Below are positions 24,107-32,550 of a stretch of DNA of 61,916 bases, piece after piece. The DNA lies in assembly GCA_029858285.1 (NCBI GenBank), contig JAOUFN010000015.1, positions 1 through 61,916 on the forward strand, given 5' to 3'. Origin of the DNA: Nitrospirota bacterium (lineage in GTDB: Bacteria; Nitrospirota; JACRHL01). The notes under the pieces are model-generated. The model was given only the letters and a program-made list of their open reading frames with translations, searched no databases and was not told where the DNA came from. Numbering within the stretch: position 1 is the stretch's first letter; each line of letters starts with the position of its first letter. The position numbers were made by a program, and so were the translations under genes.

Positions 24107-25888
24107 GTGGCTGTTCCATTCACTGCGGTTACCCCGCTGCCAGGGACGGCGGGGGGGAGCCCTCCCCGGGAGGGGACCCGGCGCGCTGCGCTGTCGGTGG
24201 CCCTCGGTCAGGCCACCCTGACCGGTCGCAGGCAGCGCAACGAGGATTTCCACGGCTGCATCACCCCGGCGGGCGAAAAACTCGCCAGCCGGGGCATTTG
24301 CGCCGTGGTGGCGGACGGCATGGGCGGCGCACTGGGGGGCATGGAGGCCTCACAAACCGCCGTCAAATCCCTGCTCACCGACTACTACACCACCCCTGAC
24401 ACCTGGTCCGTGACCGAGGCATTGCGGCGCGTGCTGGTGGCGGCCAATGCCTGGATCCATGCCGAGGGGCTGCGCAACCCGCGCCTGACCGGCATGGCCA
24501 CCACACTGTCTGCCGTGGTGCTCAAGGGGCGGCACTATGTCACCGCCCATGTGGGCGACTCGCGCATCTATCACTTCCGTGACGGGCATCTGGAGCAGCT
24601 CAGTACCGACCATGTGCGGCCCATGCCCGGTACCCCCGCAGCCCTGACCCGGGCCCTGGGGCTGGACCGGGTGGTGCATATCGAAAGCGCCAGCGGTGAA
24701 CTGGCCGTCGGCGACCGTCTGCTGCTGGTCACCGACGGCGTCACCGGCGCGCTGCCGGACGACGTCCTGCGCCGTCTGCTGGCCGCCGAGCCCGACCCGC
24801 AGACCGCCTGCGACCGCATCGTGCAGGCTGCATTTGCCGCCCCCGGCCACGACAACATCACCGCCCAGATCGTGGAGGTCATTGGCCTTCCCGATCCCGG
24901 ACTGCAGGATGTGGCCGAGGGGGTGGGCATCCTGCCGTGGCCCACCAAACGTCTGGCCGTGGGTGAGGCGATTGACGGCTTCCACATCGAAGAGTTGCTG
25001 CATCAGGGGCGCGAGAGCCGTGTCTACCGCGCGCTTGATCGGGAAACCGGGCAGGAGGTGGCCCTCAAGTTCCCGGTCGGGGACGCGGACGACCCGGCGC
25101 TGCGGGAGCGTTTTGTGCGCGAGGAGTGGATTGGCCTGCGCCTGCGTTCGCCCCATCTGACCCGCACCCTGCGCCAACTGCCGGGGCGCCGCCATGCGTT
25201 GTACCTGGTCATGCCCCACGTGCCGGGGGTCACTTTGGCGCGGCTGCGGGAACGGGATGGCAATCTCTCCCCGCAGCGGGTGGCGGCGCTGGGCATCCAG
25301 CTCGCCCGCGCCTGCGCCGAACTGCACCGCCTGGGCATCACGCACCGCGACATCAAGCCCGACAACGTCTGCCTGACCCCGGATGGCACGGCGCTCCTCC
25401 TGGACCTGGGGGCCGCCCGTGTGGCGGGGCTGGATGACATGGACCCGCGCGAGGACGGCCCGCCGGGCACGCCAAGCTACATGGCGCCCGAACTGCTGCG
25501 CGGGGCGCCCGAACATGCCTTGGGTGACGAACGCAGCGACATCTACGCCCTGGGGGTGACGCTCTACCACCTCCTCACCGGGCATTATCCCTACGGAGAG
25601 GTAGAGCCGTTTTCTCGCCCCCTGTTCGGCGCCCCGGTGCCGGTTCGCCGCCACAACCCGGACGTGCCGCCGTGGCTGGAGGAAATCATCGCCCGCGCCA
25701 CTGGCATCACCCCCAGGCATCGCTATCCGAAGGCCACCGCGCTGCTGTACGACCTGGAGCATCCGGAATCGGTGATCGTGGAAAACCGCCCGCTGCTGGA
25801 GCGGGATCCGGTGGCGTTCTGGCGCGGGGGGTTCTGGCTCACGGCCGGTATCGCGCTGGTGCTGCTGGTTCTGCTGGCCCACAAATAA
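24107..25888 (+). CDS. PP2C-type protein phosphatase fused to a Ser/Thr protein kinase, C-terminal membrane anchor
   Basis: 593 residues from GTG 24107, three bases after the transporter stop. Residues 30-265 are a PP2C phosphatase with metal ligands in RNEDF, VADGMGG, GDSRIY and GHDNIT. Residues 290-565 are a Hanks-type kinase: VALKFP (ATP lysine), HRDIKPDN (catalytic loop), LLDLGAAR (DLG in place of DFG), GTPSYMAPE. A single hydrophobic helix ends the protein (WLTAGIALVLLVLLAHK). Phosphatase-kinase fusions next to nitrate transporters occur in some Pseudomonas nas loci, as I recall; presumably it modifies the transporter or reductase according to nitrogen supply. Confidence 0.92.
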   Translation: MAVPFTAVTPLPGTAGGSPPREGTRRAALSVALGQATLTGRRQRNEDFHGCITPAGEKLASRGICAVVADGMGGALGGMEASQTAVKSLLTDYYTTPDTWSVTEALRRVLVAANAWIHAEGLRNPRLTGMATTLSAVVLKGRHYVTAHVGDSRIYHFRDGHLEQLSTDHVRPMPGTPAALTRALGLDRVVHIESASGELAVGDRLLLVTDGVTGALPDDVLRRLLAAEPDPQTACDRIVQAAFAAPGHDNITAQIVEVIGLPDPGLQDVAEGVGILPWPTKRLAVGEAIDGFHIEELLHQGRESRVYRALDRETGQEVALKFPVGDADDPALRERFVREEWIGLRLRSPHLTRTLRQLPGRRHALYLVMPHVPGVTLARLRERDGNLSPQRVAALGIQLARACAELHRLGITHRDIKPDNVCLTPDGTALLLDLGAARVAGLDDMDPREDGPPGTPSYMAPELLRGAPEHALGDERSDIYALGVTLYHLLTGHYPYGEVEPFSRPLFGAPVPVRRHNPDVPPWLEEIIARATGITPRHRYPKATALLYDLEHPESVIVENRPLLERDPVAFWRGGFWLTAGIALVLLVLLAHK

Positions 25889-26149
25889 CATCCGTCCGGC
25901 CACACCCGTAAGCGCAAAAAAAGCGGCAAAATCCGGACTGCCCGCACACCCGGCCACGTTGCCCGACAAAGCTGTCGCAAACCCTCCCCTCGTGGCGGAA
26001 ACGCCCCCGGAAACGTGCCCCTCCCACACTCCGGAATGAACCGATAATATCATGTAAAAACAATATTATACGACATATTCCAACGTCGGGCACGGGGCTT
26101 GCTCAAGGGGAAGGCAGACAGCCACTCGCACGGAGACACCCCGGAACCC
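25889..26149 (+). promoter_or_regulatory. Promoter region of the nitrate reductase operon
   Basis: 260 bases between the kinase gene and the reductase. It contains a strongly A/T-rich block at 26040-26080 with near-palindromic ATAATAT/ATATTAT elements, suited to IHF-type bending, directly before the sigma-54 site at 26088. Confidence 0.5.
26088..26103 (+). promoter_or_regulatory. Sigma-54 promoter of the nitrate reductase operon
   Basis: GGGCAC, five bases, TTGCT: one mismatch to the RpoN consensus with GG and GC kept. Transcription should begin near 26114, which excludes the TTG at 26099 as a translation start and supports ATG 26150. Confidence 0.75.
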
Positions 26150-28333
26150 ATGCTCGACGACATCACCATCTTCAAGGGCGACTACCAGGACCGGATCCCG
26201 CAACTGCGGCAAAACCCGGTGGACACCTGGGAATACACCACCTGCGGTTACTGCTCCACCGGCTGCGGCATCGAGGTGGGGGTGCGGGACGGACGCGCGG
26301 TGACGGTGCGCGGCAAGGCCGGACATCCGGTAAACGACGGCAAACTGTGCCTGAAGGGAATTTGGGAATTCGAGGCCATCAACGCCCCGAACCGGGCGCT
26401 GTTCCCCATGCTTCGCGACCACATCGGTAAACCCCTGGAGCGGGGGTCGTGGGACGCCGCCTTCGGCCATGTGGCCGCCGAGTTCTCCCGCCTCCAGAAA
26501 ACCTGGGGTCGGGACGCGCTGGCAGTGGTCTCCACCGGGCAGATCTACACCGAGGAGTTCTACACCCTGGGCAAGCTGGTGCGCGGGGGCCTGGGCACCA
26601 ACAACTACGACGGCAACACCACCCTGTGCATGGCCTCCGCCGTGAGCGGCTACAAGCGCTCCTTCGGCGCCGACGGCCCCCCCGGCTGTTACGGCGACTT
26701 TGACCACACCGACTGCCTGATCGCCTTCGGTTCCAACCTGGTGGAGTGTCACCCGGTCATCTACTGGCGGCTGAAGAACGCTCTGGAGCGGCGGCGTTTT
26801 CCGGTGATCGTGGTGGACCCGCGCGTCACCCAGTTTGCCCAACTGGCCGACATCCATCTGCCGATTTTGCCCGGCACCGACGTGGTGCTGCTGAACGCCA
26901 TGGCCCACGTAATTCTGGCCGAGGGGTTGGCTGACCGAGACTACATCGCCGCCCACACCAGCGGGTTTGACGCATGGGAGGAAATCGTCCGGGGATTTTC
27001 CCCCGAGACGGCGGCGCCGGTGTGCGGCATTCCCGCCGCCACCATCCGCCGTGTGGCACACATTTACGGCAAGGCGGCGTCCGCCATGTGCATCTGGACC
27101 ATGGGCATCAACCAGTCCACCCACGGTTCCGACGGCGTGGCAGGCATCAACAACCTGTCCCTGCTCACCGGCAACGTGGGCAGACCCGGTGGCAGCCCCC
27201 TGTCCATCACCGGGCAGTGCAACGCCATGGGCACCCGTGAATTTTCCTCCTGCTCCGGCCTGCCCGGTTACCGGGCTCTGGAGAATCCGGAGCACCGGCG
27301 CGAAATCGCCACCTTCTGGGGGGTGGAAGAGGCCCTGCTTCCCACCGCCAGGGGGCGCGCCATGACCGACATTTTCCCGGCCATTGAGGCAGGCGAAATC
27401 AAGGGGTTGTGGCTCATCGCCACCAACCCCATGACCTCCATGCCCGACACCGGGCGCGTCGCCGACATCCTGCGCAAGCTGGAGTTTCTGGTGGTGCAGG
27501 ACGTGTTCCACCCCCTCCCCTCCACCGAGTTCGCCCATGTGCTCCTGCCCGCCGCCATGTGGGCGGAAAAGGAGGGGACTTTTACCAACAGCGAACGGCG
27601 CGTGAACCGGGTGCGCCGGGTGGTGGCGCCGCCGGGGGAGGCGAAGAGCGATCAGGACATCTTTCTGGGCGTCGCCGACGCCCTGGGATTCACCCACCTG
27701 ACGGCGCGCACCCCTGCCCAGGTACTGGCGGAGATCGGCCAGGTCAGCGAGGGGCGCCCGTGCGACTATTCGGGCCTCACCTACGAACGCCTCGAAGCGG
27801 TGGGGGGCATCCAGTGGCCCGCCCCCCGGACAGCGGACGGGACAGCCGTAACCGGTACCCCGCGCCTGTACGCCGACGGCCAGTTTCACCACCCGGACGG
27901 GCGCGCCAAACTCATCCCCCTGCCATTCACCGACAACAACGAGCGGCCCGACGCCGAATATCCGTTCTGGCTCAACACCGGTCGGGTGGTGGAGCACTGG
28001 CACACCCGCACCAAGACCGGGCGCATCGGCAACCTCAACAAGTTCTCGCCCGTCCCCTATGCCGAAATCAACGGCCGGGATGCGGCGCGCATGGGTGTCG
28101 CCGCGCTGGACTTCGTGCGCGTCGAATCTCGCCGGGGCCGCCTCGACCTCATGGTGCAGCCCACCGAACGGGTGGCGCCGGGTGCCGTGTTCATCCCGTT
28201 CCACCACGCGCGCGGGGCGAACCTGCTCACCCTGGGGCTGCTCGACCCCCATTCGCGCCAGCCCGCCTTCAAACAGTGCGCCGTGCGCATCACCCCCATC
28301 CCGCGTCCGGCGGCCATCCGCCAGGAGGTCTGA
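26150..28333 (+). CDS. Assimilatory nitrate reductase, molybdopterin oxidoreductase (NarB/NasA type)
   Basis: 727 residues from ATG 26150, the usual size of NarB. It reduces nitrate to nitrite using bis-MGD molybdenum and one [4Fe-4S] cluster. The cluster ligands are CGYC...GC (from residue 32) and LCLKG (near 67). LCMASAVSGYKRSFGADG provides the Mo-ligand cysteine typical of Nap/Nas enzymes. The C-terminal MopB dinucleotide domain (FWLNTGRVVEHWHTRTKTG) is intact. There is no twin-arginine signal, so it is cytoplasmic, and no C-terminal BFD-like domain. The next gene offers iron-sulfur clusters and a membrane part, suggesting electrons from quinol instead of ferredoxin or NADH. Confidence 0.93.
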   Translation: MLDDITIFKGDYQDRIPQLRQNPVDTWEYTTCGYCSTGCGIEVGVRDGRAVTVRGKAGHPVNDGKLCLKGIWEFEAINAPNRALFPMLRDHIGKPLERGSWDAAFGHVAAEFSRLQKTWGRDALAVVSTGQIYTEEFYTLGKLVRGGLGTNNYDGNTTLCMASAVSGYKRSFGADGPPGCYGDFDHTDCLIAFGSNLVECHPVIYWRLKNALERRRFPVIVVDPRVTQFAQLADIHLPILPGTDVVLLNAMAHVILAEGLADRDYIAAHTSGFDAWEEIVRGFSPETAAPVCGIPAATIRRVAHIYGKAASAMCIWTMGINQSTHGSDGVAGINNLSLLTGNVGRPGGSPLSITGQCNAMGTREFSSCSGLPGYRALENPEHRREIATFWGVEEALLPTARGRAMTDIFPAIEAGEIKGLWLIATNPMTSMPDTGRVADILRKLEFLVVQDVFHPLPSTEFAHVLLPAAMWAEKEGTFTNSERRVNRVRRVVAPPGEAKSDQDIFLGVADALGFTHLTARTPAQVLAEIGQVSEGRPCDYSGLTYERLEAVGGIQWPAPRTADGTAVTGTPRLYADGQFHHPDGRAKLIPLPFTDNNERPDAEYPFWLNTGRVVEHWHTRTKTGRIGNLNKFSPVPYAEINGRDAARMGVAALDFVRVESRRGRLDLMVQPTERVAPGAVFIPFHHARGANLLTLGLLDPHSRQPAFKQCAVRITPIPRPAAIRQEV

Positions 28334-28339
28334 AAAGCC

Positions 28340-30088
28340 GTGTCCCTGACCCCGATCCCCCAGCGCCAAAACGCCTTTCACTTCACCGCCAGCAACTGCA
28401 TCGGCTGCCACTCCTGTGAAGCGGCCTGCAGCGAAAAGAACGGCCTCAAACCCCACATCGCCTGGCGCAAGGTGGGGTATGTGGAAAGCGGGGAATTCCC
28501 CCACTACCGGCGGGTCAATACCTCCATGGCGTGCAACCATTGCGACAACCCGGTGTGCCTGAAGGGGTGCCCGACCCGCGCTTATGTGAAATACGCCGAC
28601 ACCGGCGCCGTGGTGCAGGATTCCAGCGTCTGTTTCGGCTGCCAGTACTGCACCTGGGTGTGCCCCTACGGCGCACCGGTGTTCGACCCCGAGGTGGGTA
28701 CCGTCTCCAAATGCAACATGTGCGTGGACCGGCTGGCCGTGGGATTGAAACCCGCGTGCGTGGCCGCCTGCCTGGGGCACGCCCTGGAATTCGGCAAACG
28801 TGAGGAGCTTCCCGATCGTTTTAACGACGTGAGAGAAGTCATCCCCGGCTTCCCCGACCCTTCCATCACCCGCCCCAACGTGCGTTTCGCCTTTTCCGGT
28901 ACCACCGCCGACCACTACACCCGGCCGGACAGCATGAATCTGGCCTACCAGAACCAGTGCGACGCCCACCACCCCGTGGCCTTGCCCGCCCCCCGGCGGG
29001 AGGTGTTCTCGTGGCAGGCCCTGCAATCCTCCGAGACCCCCCTGGCAGTGTTCACTCTCATCGCCCAGGGCGTGGTGGGGGCGTTCTGCACCGGACTCGT
29101 CGCCGTGGTTGCCGGTAATTCGAGCGGAGACTTCCCGTTGCCCTCCCCGCTGCAAGGACTGCTGCTGGCCGGGCTGTCGTTGCTGCTGGCGTACGGTCTG
29201 TTCACCTCTACCATGCACCTGGGGCGGCCACGCTTTTTCTACCGTGCCATGAACAACCTGCGCTACTCGTGGGTCAGCCGCGAAATCCTGTTTATGGGCG
29301 GTTTCATGACCTTGTTGCTGGCTTGTGCCGCCGCGTGGTGGCTGGGGTTGCCATCGGCCACCCGTTTGGCCCTGGGTGGCGTCACGGCGGTAACGGGGGT
29401 GCTCGGCATCTTCTGCATGGGGATGATTTACCGCATCCCGGCCCGGCCATATTGGCACCACCCCCATACCTTCGTGGCCTTCGCCGCCAGCGGGCTGATC
29501 CTCGGCCCGCTGGGGGTGGGGGCGGTGGCGGGGGTTTACACCCTGGCGAATGGAAGTTTTTCCCCGGCGGTGGGCATCCTCCAGATCTCCTGCGCCATGA
29601 CCGCTTTGGTGACGGTGGGCCTCGAACGCCTTTCCGCCCGGCGTCACACGGCATGGCTGGCGACAACCGGGGGCGAGGCCGAGGCCGCACTGTGGCTGCT
29701 GGTCGGAACCCTTCACGCGGCCTACACCGCACGCGGATGGGCGAGCCTGGCATTGCTGCCGCTTTGCACCGGCATTGTCATCGCCCCATCCCCCGAACTC
29801 AAAACGGCGGGCGTACTCGCGGCCCTGGGGACGGCTCTGATGGCCGAAACCCTGGGACGACTGCTGTTTTACATGGCGGTGGTCCCCACCACCATGCCGG
29901 GGGCGTTTTTTCTCAAAAACCGGGGATTTGAAAAACTGGCACGGGAGACGGGCCTGGCCGCCGACCCTGCGGTGGGCGTCGCGCCCGACCCCCACGCGGC
30001 CCCCCACGCCACATCACCTGATCCGGAACACCCGGCCGTAGTGCCCGCCTGTACCCCTGCCCAACACCCGGAGGAGGCCATCGCGTGA
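28340..30088 (+). CDS. DmsB-DmsC fusion: four-cluster ferredoxin joined to a membrane anchor
   Basis: 582 residues from GTG 28340, with AGGAGGT upstream and only six bases after the reductase. Residues 1-200 are a DmsB-type protein with four cysteine groups for [4Fe-4S] clusters (CIGCHSCEAAC, CNHCDNPVCLKGCP, CFGCQYCTWVCP, CNMC...CVAAC). Residues 230-540 carry eight or so hydrophobic helices like DmsC/NrfD-type anchors (ETPLAVFTLIAQGVVGAFC, STMHLGRPRFFYRAMNNLR). In most organisms DmsB and DmsC are separate; here they are one chain. It probably passes electrons from the quinol pool to the cytoplasmic nitrate reductase. The last 60 residues are proline/histidine-rich and of unknown use. Confidence 0.88.
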   Translation: MSLTPIPQRQNAFHFTASNCIGCHSCEAACSEKNGLKPHIAWRKVGYVESGEFPHYRRVNTSMACNHCDNPVCLKGCPTRAYVKYADTGAVVQDSSVCFGCQYCTWVCPYGAPVFDPEVGTVSKCNMCVDRLAVGLKPACVAACLGHALEFGKREELPDRFNDVREVIPGFPDPSITRPNVRFAFSGTTADHYTRPDSMNLAYQNQCDAHHPVALPAPRREVFSWQALQSSETPLAVFTLIAQGVVGAFCTGLVAVVAGNSSGDFPLPSPLQGLLLAGLSLLLAYGLFTSTMHLGRPRFFYRAMNNLRYSWVSREILFMGGFMTLLLACAAAWWLGLPSATRLALGGVTAVTGVLGIFCMGMIYRIPARPYWHHPHTFVAFAASGLILGPLGVGAVAGVYTLANGSFSPAVGILQISCAMTALVTVGLERLSARRHTAWLATTGGEAEAALWLLVGTLHAAYTARGWASLALLPLCTGIVIAPSPELKTAGVLAALGTALMAETLGRLLFYMAVVPTTMPGAFFLKNRGFEKLARETGLAADPAVGVAPDPHAAPHATSPDPEHPAVVPACTPAQHPEEAIA

Positions 30089-31698
30089 TTTCCGTCCCTG
30101 CGCCACAACCCGCCGCCGGCGACAAGGTGCCCGCCGAGGAGCAGTTTAAAACCGCCCTGCACCCTTTGGATAGCGATGCGGAGATCGCCCGCCTGGCCCG
30201 GGAGGGGAGCGCCGATCTGCCCCGTGAGTGGGCCTTCCGCCTGCGCTGGTACGGTCTGTTCTGGGAGGGGCCCCGCTCCGACACCTTCATGGTGCGAATC
30301 AAGGTCACCGGCGGAAAACTTTCCGCCGGGCAGCTTGCGGGGGTGTGTGCCCTGACGGAGCGACTTGGCCTGCCGTTTCTGGATGTCACCACGCGCCAGG
30401 GTTTGCAACTGCGCGGCGTGGCCGCACGCGACCTGCCGGAATTGCTGGACGGCCTTGCAGCTCTGGGCCTGACCAGCATGCGCTCGGGGGCGGACAACAT
30501 CCGTAATCTGATGGTTTGCCCGGCGGCGGGGGTCGGCGTCGATGAACTGGCGGACGTGCTGCCACTGGCGAATTCCCTGCAACGGCGCCTGACCGCCGGG
30601 CGCGAATTCGCCGATCTGCCGCGCAAGTTCAACATCGCCCTGTGCGGCTGCGGCACCGCCTGCATCCACCCCGAACTGGCCGACATCGCAGTGCTGGCCG
30701 TGCAACATCCGGAAGGAGAAGAAATTGGCTATACCCTTTGGGTCGGTGGACAACCCTCCACCACCCGGGTCTTTGGCCACAACCTGTCCCTGTTCCTGGA
30801 CGCCGGACAGGTGCCCGAGGTGTGCGCGGCCATCCTGTCCGTATTCCGTGACCACGGCAACCGCTTCAACCGCAAGCAGGCACGCCTGTCTCACCTGATC
30901 GAGTCGTGGGGGCTGGAGCGCTTTGCCGCCACGGTGGAGGCCGTGCTCGGCTGGTCCCTGCCCCGGGTGGCAGGGATCGCGGCGCCCGGCCACGGCGAAT
31001 GTGACGGCATTGGCATGTACCTCCAGCGGCAGGCCGGGCGGTGCCGGGTTGGCGTAGCGCTGCCGGTTGGGCGGCTGAGTGTTGCCCAGGGGCGGGCGCT
31101 CGCGCGGTTGTCCCAGCTTCACGGCTCCGGCGAACTGCGCCTTACGCCGCGCCAGAACCTGCACATCCTCCATGTCTCCGCAGCCAATGCCGCTGCGCTG
31201 GAAAATGCTCTGGCCGGGTTCGGCCTGCGCACGGCGGCCAGCCCGGTGCGGGCGGCCATCACCGCCTGTTCCGGCAACAGCTACTGCAAGCTGGCCACGG
31301 TGGAAACCAAGCACCGCGCCCTGGACATCGTGGACTATTTGGAGCAGCAGGGGCTGGCAGATGAACCGCTGATCATGGCCCTGTCGGCCTGCCCCAACAC
31401 CTGCGCCCTGCACGCCAACGCCGACATCGGATTACAGGGGTGCAAGGTCAAAACCGATGCCGGGGTGGTGGAGGGGTTTCACCTGCTGGTGGGGGGCGGT
31501 ACCGGACCGGGCGCGGCCTTCGGACACCCACTGTTCCAGAAAGTCCCCGGAGAGCAGATCAACCCGCAACTGGCTCAGGTAATCCACATCTGGCGTTTGC
31601 AACGGCAACCGGGTGAAGGTTTTGGGGCCTTCTGTCGTCGCCACACCCCCGAACAACTAGGTGCCATCTTCACCCAGGGTGAGACGGCTCACGCCTGA
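30085..31698 (+). CDS. Ferredoxin-type nitrite reductase (NirA-like, siroheme and [4Fe-4S])
   Basis: 537 residues from GTG 30085, overlapping the previous stop. It contains two nitrite/sulfite reductase repeats: ferredoxin-like halves near residues 60-135 (FLDVTTRQGLQLRG) and 330-385 (LRLTPRQNLHI), and 4Fe-4S/siroheme halves. The second half provides the cluster ligands ACSGNSYC and ACPNTC. Family members reduce nitrite to ammonium with six electrons, or sulfite to sulfide; the nitrate context favours nitrite. No NADH-binding module is present, so the donor is probably a ferredoxin encoded elsewhere. It ends the operon, and a terminator follows at once. Confidence 0.9.
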   Translation: MISVPAPQPAAGDKVPAEEQFKTALHPLDSDAEIARLAREGSADLPREWAFRLRWYGLFWEGPRSDTFMVRIKVTGGKLSAGQLAGVCALTERLGLPFLDVTTRQGLQLRGVAARDLPELLDGLAALGLTSMRSGADNIRNLMVCPAAGVGVDELADVLPLANSLQRRLTAGREFADLPRKFNIALCGCGTACIHPELADIAVLAVQHPEGEEIGYTLWVGGQPSTTRVFGHNLSLFLDAGQVPEVCAAILSVFRDHGNRFNRKQARLSHLIESWGLERFAATVEAVLGWSLPRVAGIAAPGHGECDGIGMYLQRQAGRCRVGVALPVGRLSVAQGRALARLSQLHGSGELRLTPRQNLHILHVSAANAAALENALAGFGLRTAASPVRAAITACSGNSYCKLATVETKHRALDIVDYLEQQGLADEPLIMALSACPNTCALHANADIGLQGCKVKTDAGVVEGFHLLVGGGTGPGAAFGHPLFQKVPGEQINPQLAQVIHIWRLQRQPGEGFGAFCRRHTPEQLGAIFTQGETAHA

Positions 31699-31725
31699 GG
31701 GGAAGGGGTAATCCCCCCTCTTTTT
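31697..31725 (+). terminator. Terminator of the nitrate operon
   Basis: GAGGGG pairs with CCCCTC across a 12-base loop that allows further G-C pairs, followed by TTTTT. It overlaps the nitrite reductase stop codon. Confidence 0.75.
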
Positions 31726-31859
31726 AACGCAAGCAAGATGGCCACCGGAGCTGCGCACCCGCCCCTCAAGGTTGAATCTTCGGACCCAACACACCGGGAT
31801 CTCCCTTGGAAGCTTACGATCAGCACGGGAGCGGGATTCGGCGCGCGGGGGTACCGGAG

Positions 31860-32342
31860 GAAGGCCGGCGGCAAGCTGGCCTTCACCTACGACGGTGAGC
31901 AGATGCTGTCGGAAACCTGGATTGCCCCACCCACTGGCGGCGTGGCGGGCAGCGTGTCGGTGGCCTTCGAGGCCGACCCGCGTCGCGTGACGCAACGCGT
32001 CAACAACACCAGCGCGGTGCTGTTCGTCACTGACGACGACGGCCTGCTCACGACGGCGGGGGCCATGACGCTGACCCGCGACGCGACCTCCGGCAGGCTC
32101 ACCGCCACCACCCTGGGCGGCGTCACCACCTCCCATACCGACAACAATTTCGGCAGGCCGGTTGGCTGTCTTCCGTTGACCAAAGACGGCATTGTCGTCG
32201 AGGCCTACGACTGGGCCGCCAACGGCCGCCGGATCGCGGCGTGTTCCGCGTCAATGTTCCGGACTACATGATCAAGGGCGGCGCCACCTACCGCATTATC
32301 ACCGACCACCTGGGCAGCCCGCGTTTAGTGCTCGATACCACC
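31860..32342 (+). pseudogene. RHS/YD-repeat protein remnant
   Basis: A frame through 31738-32271 encodes RHS-like repeats (GGKLAFTYDGEQMLSETW, then a beta-rich stretch). Near 32230 the coding sense shifts to another frame that reads [20 protein letters not shown] and [10 protein letters not shown], the conserved segment that precedes the RHS core end. No start with a ribosome site, no N-terminal part and no toxin tip are present, so this is a frameshifted fragment of a larger polymorphic-toxin or RHS gene, left beside the right attachment site. Confidence 0.7.
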
Positions 32343-32461
32343 ACCAGAGTTGTGGGAAGGTGCCGGTAACAGATCACGCCCCGCCAGAACACACCAGAAC
32401 ACGTAACCCGCTGTTTTTGTGTTCCAGCGTGTTCCGGAGTGCTCCGAAAAGCCCATTTTGG

Positions 32462-32510
32462 CGGTTTCCTAAACTGCAGGTCGGACGTTCAAATCGTCTC
32501 GGGGGCACCA
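32462..32510 (+). repeat. Right attachment site (attR), 3' half of tRNA-Arg
   Basis: 49 bases matching the anticodon-to-CCA part of the tRNA at 20800-20848 with a single difference. It lacks the 5' half and so is not a functional tRNA. Confidence 0.88.
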
Positions 32511-32550
32511 TTTTTTTCCGGGGGTTGCGACTGGCGCCGGGAGATATCCC

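Larger units (their letters stand above)
20800..32510. mobile_element. Integrated island in tRNA-Arg(CCU) carrying nitrate assimilation genes
   Basis: An 11.7-kb segment between two direct copies of the tRNA-Arg 3' half. Next to attL lie an orphan gene of visibly lower GC and a degenerate tyrosine integrase; next to attR lies a decayed RHS fragment. Between them is a complete nitrate uptake and reduction set with sigma-54 promoters and its own terminator. The element has lost a working integrase and so is probably fixed. Direct observation: the 49-bp repeat and the gene content. Inference: acquisition by site-specific integration. Confidence 0.8.
31726..32550. other. Right end of the island, no intact gene
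   Basis: About 800 bases holding the RHS remnant, the 49-bp attR copy and, directly after it, a TTTTTTT run that probably served as the original terminator of the tRNA gene before insertion. Nothing else was identified. Confidence 0.65.

Noticed and set aside
26099-26149. Upstream TTG start for the nitrate reductase
   Set aside because: It overlaps the sigma-54 -12 element; the ATG at 26150 gives the normal length.
26066-30007. Open frame of 1313 codons on the minus strand
   Set aside because: It is antisense to the intact nitrate reductase and DmsBC genes; its product is Gly/His/Arg-rich with no domain, a usual artefact of high GC.
32462-32510. Second tRNA-Arg gene
   Set aside because: Only the 3' half is present; the acceptor 5' strand and D arm are missing, so it is an attachment-site copy.
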